From Luteococcus sp038433155 (lineage in GTDB: Bacteria; Actinomycetota; Actinomycetes; Propionibacteriales; Propionibacteriaceae), in contig NZ_JBCDMW010000011.1 in assembly GCF_038433155.1 (NCBI RefSeq), positions 53,483 to 117,482 on the forward strand: a stretch of DNA of 64,000 bases, given 5' to 3'. Shown here piece after piece: positions 50,789 through 57,570 of this stretch. The notes below the pieces were generated by a model that saw only the letters and a list, made by a program, of their open reading frames with translations, was not told where the DNA came from and did not search any database. Numbering within the stretch: position 1 is the stretch's first letter; every line of letters starts with the position of its first letter. The translations under genes and the position numbers were made by a program.

Positions 50789-51051
50789 GGAATGTCCTCG
50801 TAGTACTCGTGCTCGATGCGCTCAGCCAGTGCCGTGAGGTCACCCAGCAGTGCCACCAGGTCCGTGACGCGCCAGTCACGGCCACCGAAGCGCACCCGAC
50901 GGAAGGCGGGAATGGAGCCCTTCTGTTCACTCAGGATGTGCGGCGGGCGGCTCATGAGGGTGGCGACGCGGCCATCGGGGTGGATCAGGTAGTTCGGGTG
51001 GTTCGGGATGGGCTGGAACTCGGCCAGCTCCTTGGCTGTCAGGGGCTTCAT
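50782..51051 (-). CDS. Phage protein of unknown function
   Basis: 89 residues. FQPIPNHPNYLIHPDGRVAT and PAFRRVRFGGRDWRVTDLVA: the NYLIHPDGRV motif resembles NUMOD4-type DNA-binding modules of HNH enzymes, without the nuclease. May bind DNA. Overlaps the antirepressor gene by 4 bp (ATGA). Confidence 0.55.
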   Translation of the reverse strand: MKPLTAKELAEFQPIPNHPNYLIHPDGRVATLMSRPPHILSEQKGSIPAFRRVRFGGRDWRVTDLVALLGDLTALAERIEHEYYEDIPW

Positions 51052-51908
51052 GCTGCGCGCTCCTCGTGGTTGAGTTCGGCGGCGACGCTCTCAGGGAGGA
51101 CGCCGAAGTGGGCAGCCAGCCACGCGGCGCCCTTGGCGGTGATGCGGACGGTCGAGGTGGACTCCATCTCGCCGGTCTTGCTGTTCTCGAAGCGCCCGAG
51201 CTTGACCGCCAGACGCCCCAGTTCGACCTGGGCTTGCATGGGGCGGTGACCCCGCGCCACGGGGTAGGTCCAGCCGATGCCGCCCTGGTCCTTGGGCTTG
51301 GCCATGTAGGCGTGGAGGCGATTGCGTCCCGTGGCCACGCCGAGCGCGTGCAGGGCCTTGGCGACCTCATCCACGCTGTAGTCCGGGTTACTGGACAGCC
51401 AGCGGTCGAAGGCGTGCGCCTTGGGCTCGACAATGGCGAGCGTGGCGCGCTGTGTCTCGACGGTGGCGGTCAGTGCCTCGACTCGCTTGACCGTGATCTG
51501 CAGCGCCTGGGCAACGATCTCGTCGGCGGTGAGTTCGCGGGGTTGCGCTGGGGCAACCTCGGCTTCGCGGGTGCGGACAGCGAAGTACGCCTGAGCAGCG
51601 GCCACCTGCGCCATGTTGGGATCACCGTTCATGGCGACGAGGTAGGCCGAGAAGCGGGTCAGCCGGTAGTCCTCGCGTGGGCGCCCACCGCCGGGTAGTT
51701 TTTCGGTGATCGCCGAAAAACCATCAGCCTGCCCGCTATTGGCGGCTGAGGCCATCGCTCGCTCGGTGACCTTCTTGAAGTCCTCCCAGCGGGCGTAGCC
51801 CATGAGATGTTGCAGGTCGCGGGCTGACCAGTACTCGTTGCCGAACTCGTCCGTTCGGCGTGCGTCATCGAACGGGGACTGCCCCGCCCGGGTGATTTCC
51901 TGTGTCAT
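51048..51908 (-). CDS. Phage antirepressor (BRO-N / KilA-C type)
   Basis: 286 residues. DEFGNEYWSARDLQHLMGYA and WEDFKKVTERAMASAANSGQ mark the DinD/BRO-N-like N-terminal domain; YRLTRFSAYLVAMNGDPN fits too. The C-terminal part (VDEVAKALHALGVATGRNRL; GGIGWTYPVARGHRPMQAQV) is an antirepressor KilA-C domain. Such proteins interfere with repressor and promote lytic growth. Second gene of the leftward early operon; ATGA overlap with the small membrane gene before it. Confidence 0.82.
   Translation of the reverse strand: MTQEITRAGQSPFDDARRTDEFGNEYWSARDLQHLMGYARWEDFKKVTERAMASAANSGQADGFSAITEKLPGGGRPREDYRLTRFSAYLVAMNGDPNMAQVAAAQAYFAVRTREAEVAPAQPRELTADEIVAQALQITVKRVEALTATVETQRATLAIVEPKAHAFDRWLSSNPDYSVDEVAKALHALGVATGRNRLHAYMAKPKDQGGIGWTYPVARGHRPMQAQVELGRLAVKLGRFENSKTGEMESTSTVRITAKGAAWLAAHFGVLPESVAAELNHEERAA
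51698..51721. repeat. 24-bp imperfect palindrome inside the antirepressor gene
   Basis: 9-bp arms GTTTTTCGG / CCGAAAAAC around TGATCG. In the coding frame it encodes part of a loop, so a structural RNA or a binding site is possible. It lacks similarity to the operator palindromes. Confidence 0.5.
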
Positions 51909-52072
51909 CGCCAGTCCACCCGTCCGCGATCGGGAGTGCCGTCTGCTGCCAGCAGCGGGGGCTGGGCCGGGTAGTCGCTTGCTGTGCTGAGCGCCGCCCC
52001 GATACCGAGGAAAGCGAGGATGGCGAGGATGGTGGCCAGGGAGATAAGCACTGGCTGTGATACGTGAGACAC
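51905..52072 (-). CDS. Single-TM small protein
   Basis: 55 residues. N-terminal hydrophobic helix (VLISLATILAILAFLGIGAA), then a short polar tail. GTG start with AAAGGA eight bases upstream, after a stem-loop leader. ATGA overlap with the antirepressor gene. Confidence 0.6.
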   Translation of the reverse strand: MSHVSQPVLISLATILAILAFLGIGAALSTASDYPAQPPLLAADGTPDRGRVDWR

Positions 52073-52098
52073 TTGGGTGTCCTTTCGTGAGTTGTGAG

Positions 52099-52127
52099 CC
52101 CCGGCGTGTCCGCGCCGGGGTTTTCTT
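52099..52127 (+). terminator. Plus-strand intrinsic terminator in the early leader
   Basis: 8-bp stem CCCCGGCG / CGCCGGGG with a 6-nt loop, then TTTTCTT in the plus direction, opposite to the genes. It could end an antisense transcript from the antirepressor region; on the minus strand it is a leader stem-loop. Confidence 0.6.
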
Positions 52128-52137
52128 CGTCCGGTCA

Positions 52138-52155
52138 GCGTGCTAATTAGCACGC
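52138..52155. promoter_or_regulatory. Second operator-like palindrome (stoperator candidate)
   Basis: Perfect 18-bp palindrome GCGTGCTAATTAGCACGC overlapping the end of the Cro-like gene. It matches the promoter-embedded palindrome at 52797 at 15 of 18 positions. No promoter hexamers surround it, so it may act as a roadblock or looping site. Confidence 0.65.
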
Positions 52156-52388
52156 ATGAGGCCAGCGGAACGCTCCGCGGCCGCCAGCAGGGCCGACACG
52201 CTCTCATAGCCCAGAGCGTGCGACACCCCCTCCAATTCGTGCGCCTTCCACGGGGTCACCCCATACAGGCGCGATTCGAGCTTCGGCAGCGGCATCGACT
52301 CACTGGTGAGGTCCGTGCGCTTCATGTCCTTCTTGCGCGCCAGGTCGGCGCGGATCTGAGCGTTGATCAGATCGTCGGTTTCGCTCAT
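52143..52388 (-). CDS. Cro-like early protein (putative)
   Basis: 81 residues. N-terminal helix (DDLINAQIRADLARKKDM), then LPKLESRLYGVTPWKAHELE and SHALGYESVSALLAAAER; an HTH-like arrangement is plausible. First gene of the leftward transcript opposite the repressor, the place of Cro or a similar early regulator. ATG is preceded by AAAGGAGGGTC. Confidence 0.6.
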   Translation of the reverse strand: MSETDDLINAQIRADLARKKDMKRTDLTSESMPLPKLESRLYGVTPWKAHELEGVSHALGYESVSALLAAAERSAGLMRAN

Positions 52389-52889
52389 GTGACCCTCCTT
52401 TCGGTGGTGGTTTGGGTCGTTCCGCTGGCCCGACTCGCACGGGCGGTACTGCGCGACGTGGGATCGTCTCTCGGTCGTGGCATCGGTCGCTGACCCTCAC
52501 GGGTGGCGCGCACGCGGTGGCCGTCGTTAGCAGCGGGCCGAGTTGCCGGCACCTGTCCAGGGCGTCGGCGCCGCTCGGCGCGGCATCTAGTGGTTGTGCA
52601 GTCCAGCCCTTGCCGCGTCCCTGTGTCTCAGGGCGGGAGGGTTCTCGCCTCCGCGTTGTCCACCGCTCGCCGTGCTATTGGGTCGTGGCTGGTGTGCCGG
52701 GTTGGCTGGGGTCTGCTGTCACTCTGTGGAGTTCTCAGGTTTCGGGGCCGAGTGAGTTGCATTGCTGTCGTTCACTGGCTGATAGACCTAAACATAGCGT
52801 GGTATTTACCACGCCGTCAAGTGGGAAACCTGAAGATATCCGGGGTGGTTGCGTGCCAAGTGACACGGACTCGTGGCAGACTCGCCCAT
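52389..52889. promoter_or_regulatory. Lysogeny control region (501 bp)
   Basis: Divergent region between Cro-like and repressor genes. It has no credible gene. Near its right end lie the leftward promoter with embedded operator and weak hexamers (TTGCAT near 52757, GATAGA near 52781) that could drive the repressor. The leftward transcript would have an unusually long ~400-nt leader whose content I cannot assign. Confidence 0.6.
52791..52820 (-). promoter_or_regulatory. Leftward early promoter with embedded operator
   Basis: On the minus strand TTGACG (-35), then exactly the 18-bp palindrome GCGTGGTAAATACCACGC as the spacer, then TATGTT (-10). Repressor bound there would directly block RNA polymerase, giving a simple lysis-lysogeny switch. 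The palindrome itself is 52797-52814. Confidence 0.72.
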
Positions 52890-53192
52890 ATGGGACGTGC
52901 ATCAAAGGTCAACACCGACTCCATCGACAGCCATGCATGGCAGATCATCTGGGAACTTGCCCAGCAGCAGGGAATCGACACCAAGGCCGAGCTAGCGAGA
53001 CGCGCGCACAACGAGCGCAGCCAAGTGAGTCGCTACATCAGCGGCGAGAAAATCGCCAGCCTGGACGAGACGAGCAAGGCCGCGGCCGCGATCGGGATGA
53101 GTCTCCCGAATCTGATCGCTATGGCCGAGCGCCAACGCGACCGGGGATCTCGCTTCGTTGCGGACGACGAGGATGGCCGATACCGCGAATGA
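52890..53192 (+). CDS. Immunity repressor (XRE-type HTH)
   Basis: 100 residues. Helix-turn-helix at about 30-57 (TKAELARRAHNERSQVSRYI), followed by a dimerisation-like helix (LDETSKAAAAIGMSLPNLIA). Alone on the plus strand opposite the early operon, with the ImmA-like gene starting right at its stop. Position and domain make it the likely phage repressor that binds the 18-bp palindromes. Confidence 0.78.
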   Translation: MGRASKVNTDSIDSHAWQIIWELAQQQGIDTKAELARRAHNERSQVSRYISGEKIASLDETSKAAAAIGMSLPNLIAMAERQRDRGSRFVADDEDGRYRE

Positions 53193-53492
53193 GTGAAATT
53201 TCAACCGATGAGGCACTATGAAGGGGTGCAGATTCTCCCTCTAGGCCCAGACTGGCCGGACTGGGCTGTCGTCATCAAGGACACCACCCCGGCCGAGGCG
53301 ATCCTCCCCCGCGTCCAGATCGTCGTCATGCGCGCCCCCATCACCCCCCAATGGGCCGTTGCCCACGCCCGCGCGCACCTCGAACTGGGACACCATCTCC
53401 AATCCGGCCCGATCACCGACGATCAAGAGCAATGGGCGCGGATGCTCGCGTGGACGATCCGCGACGACGAGCCGCCACTCGCAGTTGCCTAG
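53193..53492 (+). CDS. ImmA/IrrE-like protein with degenerate zinc motif
   Basis: 99 residues. AHARAHLELGHHLQSG followed by EQWARMLAW mirrors the ImmA pattern (AHELGH ... E-x-x-A-x-x-L), except that the first His of HExxH is Leu (LELGH). The protein may have lost peptidase activity or act as a binding partner of the repressor. GTG start abuts the repressor stop, so the two are co-translated. Ends near 53.5 kb, followed by a ~130-bp gap. Confidence 0.65.
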   Translation: MKFQPMRHYEGVQILPLGPDWPDWAVVIKDTTPAEAILPRVQIVVMRAPITPQWAVAHARAHLELGHHLQSGPITDDQEQWARMLAWTIRDDEPPLAVA

Positions 53493-53621
53493 CTGTTCTT
53501 GCAGTGACCCGAGCGCCTGAACGGCAGCTGAAGATCGGACTCCACTGGCCCGCCCTTGGCTGTTCGTGCGGGATCCTAGACCGGCTCGGGGGAGCCACCT
53601 ACCCCGTCATTGGAGCTCCCT

Positions 53622-54095
53622 GTGAAGCGCCGCGCGATCCTTGCTCTCTACCCAGTCATCGCCCTGGCCGCGTGCCAGAAGGACAAGCCCTCGCCAGCGG
53701 CGTCGGCTGCGTCACAGGCCAAGACTGAGCTGCTACCCGTGGGCGAGTCCGCAGATCTGGGAGAAATGAAGCTGGCCGTGACCGAGGTCAAATCCGGTAC
53801 GGACGAGCATGGCCCATGGATCGCGGTCCATGCAAAGTTCACCAACCGTTGGCGCCACAAGGCGGCGCTTTCGGAGGTCCACTGGACGCTGTACGACGCC
53901 AAGGACAATGCGCTGCAGCCTCGGCGCAGGGACCAGCCAGGCGGGCCGGATCCTCGCTACCCGGCCGCAGAGAAGGTTCCCCCGAACACCTTCACGGATG
54001 GGTGGCTCGTGTACGGCGTCGAGAAGGGCGCCAAGCCGGTGGAGATCGTCTACAGGAATACACGCGGCGACTTCGCATCGTGGAAGCTCAGCTAG
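53622..54095 (+). CDS. Lysogenic lipoprotein (possible superinfection-exclusion or conversion factor)
   Basis: 157 residues. Signal peptide KRRAILALYPVIALAAC with lipobox LAAC (Cys18), then a disordered linker and an Ig-like beta domain (GEMKLAVTEVKSGTDEHGPW; VHAKFTNRWRHKAALSEVHW) of DUF4352 type. GTG start with GGAG six bases before. Expressed from the lysogen side next to attR, typical of conversion genes; small phage lipoproteins often block DNA entry of related phages. Confidence 0.72.
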   Translation: MKRRAILALYPVIALAACQKDKPSPAASAASQAKTELLPVGESADLGEMKLAVTEVKSGTDEHGPWIAVHAKFTNRWRHKAALSEVHWTLYDAKDNALQPRRRDQPGGPDPRYPAAEKVPPNTFTDGWLVYGVEKGAKPVEIVYRNTRGDFASWKLS

Positions 54096-54209
54096 CTGAC
54101 AACCGTGTCTATCGTGTTGGTGGTCGCTGAGTTGAGGCCGAGTTCGCTGCCCGCCGGGTCTCGGTGGTGTTGCTGATGGTTTGCTGTGACCGCTCTCGGG
54201 GGTCTAGCC

Positions 54210-54270
54210 GTGGGCACATCGTGGGCACAAGAGCCCCAATTTGAACGTGCAAATGTGCCCTGTGGGCACA
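54210..54270. promoter_or_regulatory. Putative integrase arm-type sites, right end
   Basis: GTGGGCACA at 54210, 54221 and 54262, plus a partial inverted copy near 54254. The pair at 54210/54221 is 11 bp apart exactly as at the left end (18 of 19 bases identical across the pair). Confidence 0.75.
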
Positions 54271-54310
54271 AGATGAACCCAACCCAGCCGAACATTTCCT
54301 AACCAAGAAT

Positions 54311-54351
54311 CAGAGCCCCACCCGCCTTTGACTAGGGCGAATGGGGCTCTG
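54311..54351. other. Hairpin adjacent to attR
   Basis: 10-bp arms CAGAGCCCCA / TGGGGCTCTG with an inner CGCC/GGCG pairing. No T-tract. It ends 7 bp from the attachment core and may terminate readthrough towards the tRNA or serve as a recombination accessory site. Confidence 0.6.
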
Positions 54352-54358
54352 ACTAGGT

Positions 54359-54401
54359 GCGCCCCAGGCAGGAATCGAACCTGCGACCGACAGATTAGAA
54401 G
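54359..54401. repeat. attR core
   Basis: 43-bp repeat identical to attL, forming the 3' part of the intact tRNA-Arg. The phage copy thus restores the tRNA after integration. Confidence 0.96.
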
Positions 54402-54432
54402 GCTGCTGCTCTATCCGCTGAGCTACTGGGGC
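54360..54432 (-). tRNA. tRNA-Arg(TCT), phage attachment gene
   Basis: 73-nt cloverleaf: acceptor GCCCCAG/CTGGGGC, anticodon loop CTTCTAA (anticodon TCT), T-arm GCAGG-TTCGAAT-CCTGC. No encoded CCA. One C-T mismatch sits at the base of the anticodon stem. It remains functional because the phage supplies the 3' half. The phnM gene ends inside its first 10 bases. Confidence 0.95.
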
Positions 54433-55647
54433 TGGTCGTCGTCCATGGTAGCGGGGGCTGCGGCACTGGCCGTCCACACCGGCAGCAGCCAGGGCAAGTC
54501 GGCCGGGTCCAGCAGGACCAGGTCCGCCCGGGCACCGACGCGGATCTCCCCCCCGGTCATCCAGGCCGGCCGCCCGGGCCGGTTCCGCGCTGGCCAGCCG
54601 GACCGCCTCGGGCCAGGCCATTCCCCGCGCCACCAGGGCCCCGACCGCGGGCCACAGCGTGGCGGGGGCATAGTCGGCCACCAGGATGTCGGCCAGACCG
54701 GCCGACATCAGCTCGGCGGCCGAGACATTGCCGCAGTGGGAACCGCCACGCACCAGGTTGGGGGCACCAACGGCGATCCGCAGCCCCAGCTCCCGGGAGC
54801 GCCGGGCGGCAGCAACCGTGGTGGGGAATTCCACGATCCGGGCGCCCAGCCGGGCCGCCCGTTCCACCTGTTCCGGGCCGTCCGGGTCATGGCAAACCCC
54901 CACCAGGCCCGGCCGGGAGCGCAGCGCGTCGGCGACCCCCCGTTCGGCCAGCCGCCGGGTCTCGTCGGCCCGGGCCCCGTGCTCGCGCAGCTGACGGATC
55001 CTGTGCTGGGCGGCCGGCGGGCTGAGCCCCTCGTCCTGCTGCAGCCGCTTGGCCAAGGCTGCGAGGTCGCGGTACTGCCCCTGCCCCGGAGTGTGGTCCT
55101 CCAGTGAGACCAGCAGGGGCGCGGGCAGCCCCGGCAGCGCCTGACGCAGCTGGGGCCAGCCCTGCGGGTCGGTGATGTCCAGCCGGCAGAGCACCCGGTG
55201 GTCGATCCGGCCGTCCGTGGGGTGGGCCAGCAGCCCGGTCAGCGTCGGGGTCAGGTGGGCTGGCCGCGGGCTCCCGATGGCCGAACGCCGCCGGAAGCCG
55301 ATGGCGTGGAAACTGGTGGTGATGCCGTGGGCCCGGCTGACCGCACCATGCCCGCGCAGCACCTGCTCGGGCGGCAAGCCGGCACCGGCACGCGGCAGCA
55401 ACGCGCGCTCCAGCCCGTCGTCGTGCAGGTCCACCAGCCCGGGGGCCAGGAAGAGCCCGGCACCGTCCAGCACCGGCGTCGCCCGGCTGGGGCGCGGCCC
55501 ACCGCGGCCACCCCGCGCACCGAACCACTGGATTCGGCCGTCGGCCACCAGCAGCGCCGCATCGGGAAGCAGCTGCCCGGCCAGCACCAGGGTGACGTCT
55601 TGGATGGCCCAGGACCGGGCGCCGTGCAGGGGAAAGGCGGCACTCAC
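54423..55647 (-). pseudogene. phnM: phnM-like amidohydrolase with C-terminal frameshift
   Basis: Relative of PhnM (ribose-triphosphate-methylphosphonate diphosphatase of the C-P lyase pathway). The first ~370 residues are normal: VDLHDDGLERALLPRAGAGL, HAIGFRRRSAIG, GVCHDPDGPEQVERA, GAPNLVRGGSHCGN. At the C7 run 54548-54554 the frame is lost: restoring one base gives GLDDRGEIRVGARADLVLLD, the usual PhnM end, and stop TAG at 54423. As read, translation runs through tRNA-Arg to 54310. Could be sequencing error, true mutation, or phase variation. It overlaps phnF by 4 bp. Confidence 0.8.
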
Positions 55648-56378
55648 GGCTGGTCCTCACCGTCCGGCGCCGGCACCACGTCGAAGACCATCCGGACCAG
55701 GTCGGTGCGGGTCCAGGCCTGGCTGTGCATCAGTCGCTCCTCGGAGTCGGCGTCGACGCTGGTGCTCACCACGAACCAGGTCTGGGTCCGCGGCGGCACA
55801 CCCAGCCAGCGGCAGACCGCTTCCGGAGCGGTGCGGATGGTTCCGCGGGAGACGGCGCGACGTGGCCGAAAGCCCGACGACTGCAGCACCTGGCCCACCG
55901 ACCCGAAGCTGCGCAGGGCCAGCCCGAGGTCCACCGTCACGTGGGGGCCGAACCACTCGTCGAAGACGCAGGCCGGCTCCGAATCGATGTGTCCCAGGCG
56001 CTGCAGGTGTTGCGCCGGATCCCCCTGCGACAGGCCCAGCGCCTCCGCCGGCCGGGCGGGCACCGGCGCCGTGGCGTGCTCCAAGACCACGGTGCGGGGC
56101 TCGGCCCCCGCGGCCCGTACCATCTCACTGAACGAGGGGGCTCGCCGGGGGGAGATCGGATAGCGGATCCGTTGGTGTACGAAGGTGCCCACCCCCGGCA
56201 CCCGACGCACCAGGTGGTGGGCCTCCAGTTCGGCCAGCACGCCGCGGATGGTGGAGCGGCCCACGTCGAAGCGGGCCATCAGTTGCTGTTCACTGGGCAA
56301 TCGGTGCCCACGCGGCAACCGGGCCAGCTCCGCCTCCAACTCTTCGACGATCTGCTCCCGGCTGCCCGCAATCCCCAT
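55644..56378 (-). CDS. phnF: PhnF-type GntR/HutC transcription regulator
   Basis: 244 residues. N-terminal winged HTH (LPSEQQLMARFDVGRSTIRG) and C-terminal UTRA domain (PAQHLQRLGHIDSEPACVFD; LRSFGSVGQVLQSSG). In mycobacteria PhnF represses phnDCE under phosphate-replete conditions. Coupled to phnM by an ATGA overlap, so it likely controls this phosphonate cluster. Confidence 0.85.
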   Translation of the reverse strand: MGIAGSREQIVEELEAELARLPRGHRLPSEQQLMARFDVGRSTIRGVLAELEAHHLVRRVPGVGTFVHQRIRYPISPRRAPSFSEMVRAAGAEPRTVVLEHATAPVPARPAEALGLSQGDPAQHLQRLGHIDSEPACVFDEWFGPHVTVDLGLALRSFGSVGQVLQSSGFRPRRAVSRGTIRTAPEAVCRWLGVPPRTQTWFVVSTSVDADSEERLMHSQAWTRTDLVRMVFDVVPAPDGEDQP

Positions 56379-56447
56379 GCCTCCAGCTTCGCACCCGCCG
56401 GGCGCACCGCGGCAACCACTGGGAGTGGTGCGGCGGCCGCCGAGCGA

Positions 56448-57497
56448 TCAGGGGGCGACGCTGGAGCGCAGGACCCGAGGATCCGACGGTGAACTGGTCA
56501 CCAGACGTGCCAACTCGGACAACGGCTCGGGCGGAGCCGTGAGCCGCTCCCAGCCCAGAGCGCGGGTGCGGTCCACCAGGCCCACGGCCGCCAGCAGGTG
56601 CCGGGGTTCATAGTTGTGCACCCCGGCGATCCGCCAGTAGTTGCGGACCACCCGCTCGGGATCAAGCTGGACCTCATGCCCCGGTGCCACCGTCCCCGCG
56701 AGTACCGCCACCCCGGCCAGGTCCAGCCTGTCCAGGGCCAACCGGACCCCGTCGGCGACTCCGGAGAAGTCGATCGCCAGATCAACCCGGGTGCCCTCCG
56801 CCAGCGCTTGGTCGGCCCCGAAGCTCATCGCCTGGGCGGCGCGTTCCGGGTTCGGGTCGCTGATCCAGACCGTGCTGCCCAGCTCGTGCAGGGCCGCGCA
56901 GGCGGCGACCCCCAGTGCGCCGGCCCCCACTACCAGCGCCCGCGAGCCCTGCAGCGGCCGACCCCGCAGGTTCTCCGCCGTCTCCACGCAGGTCACCGCG
57001 GTGGCCACGGCGCAGGAGGTCAGGGCGGCGGCCCGGTTGTCCATCGGCTCCGGCACCGCCACCAGGGCGCTGCCGGCGGGCAACAGGAGGTGGCTGGCAT
57101 AACCGCCGGACAAGGGCCATTGCCCGTCGAACGGCTCATGGCCCACCTTGCGCACCGTGCGGCACTTGGCGCTCAGGCCGGCGGCGCACCGGTCACAGGA
57201 ACCGCAGGCCACGGCCACGCCCCAGACCACACGCTGCCCGGGCAGGAGGGGTCGCCCGGAGACGTCGTGCACCACGCCACCGAGGGCCTGGATGCGGCCG
57301 ACCGACTCGTGACCGAGGATGGATGGGCAGGGCGCCGGCCGGCGGCCGGCGACGGTGTGCCGGTCGGACCCGCAGATCCCCGCCAGCCCTACCTCCACCA
57401 GCACCTCCCCCGGCGCCGGGTGTGGCAGCGGGAGAGTGCGCAGGTCGAAGCCCTGCCCGGTCCACACGGCGGCCCGGGCGGTCGGGTCCTGGGTCAT
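56448..57497 (-). CDS. Phosphonate-associated zinc alcohol dehydrogenase
   Basis: 349 residues, medium-chain dehydrogenase. Catalytic zinc residues in GICGSDRHT and GHESVGRI; structural zinc CGSCDRCAAGLSAKC; NAD-binding GAGALGVAACAA. Sequence and place match the phosphonate-catabolism-associated alcohol dehydrogenase subfamily (TIGR03366-type), which probably oxidises an alcohol released from phosphonate breakdown. Fourth gene after the transporter. Confidence 0.82.
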   Translation of the reverse strand: MTQDPTARAAVWTGQGFDLRTLPLPHPAPGEVLVEVGLAGICGSDRHTVAGRRPAPCPSILGHESVGRIQALGGVVHDVSGRPLLPGQRVVWGVAVACGSCDRCAAGLSAKCRTVRKVGHEPFDGQWPLSGGYASHLLLPAGSALVAVPEPMDNRAAALTSCAVATAVTCVETAENLRGRPLQGSRALVVGAGALGVAACAALHELGSTVWISDPNPERAAQAMSFGADQALAEGTRVDLAIDFSGVADGVRLALDRLDLAGVAVLAGTVAPGHEVQLDPERVVRNYWRIAGVHNYEPRHLLAAVGLVDRTRALGWERLTAPPEPLSELARLVTSSPSDPRVLRSSVAP

Positions 57498-57570
57498 ACG
57501 GTGCTCCTGTCCTGGGATGCGACGACGTGGCCTGCGGCCGGTACCACGTGGGCCGTTCGTGCACGCTCGA

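Larger units (their letters stand above)
54096..54358. other. Right-end intergenic region
   Basis: 263 bp with no gene. Holds the right arm sites and a large hairpin just inside attR. Attachment functions fill most of it. Confidence 0.6.
9562..54401. mobile_element. Integrated siphovirus-type prophage (about 44.8 kb)
   Basis: Bounded by a 43-bp direct repeat of the tRNA-Arg(TCT) 3' half. Contains an integrase, lysogeny switch, replication and recombination genes, a complete head-tail late operon and a lysis cassette. Late gene order (HNH, TerS, TerL, portal, MuF-like, scaffold, decoration, capsid, connectors, tail, tape measure) is typical of long-tailed actinophages. All modules look present. 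The split terminase large subunit is the main doubt about whether it is inducible. Confidence 0.97.

Noticed and set aside
54310..55647. Full-length phnM as a 445-residue protein
   Set aside because: The last ~75 residues include a translated tRNA-Arg; the real C-terminus lies in another frame after the C7 tract.
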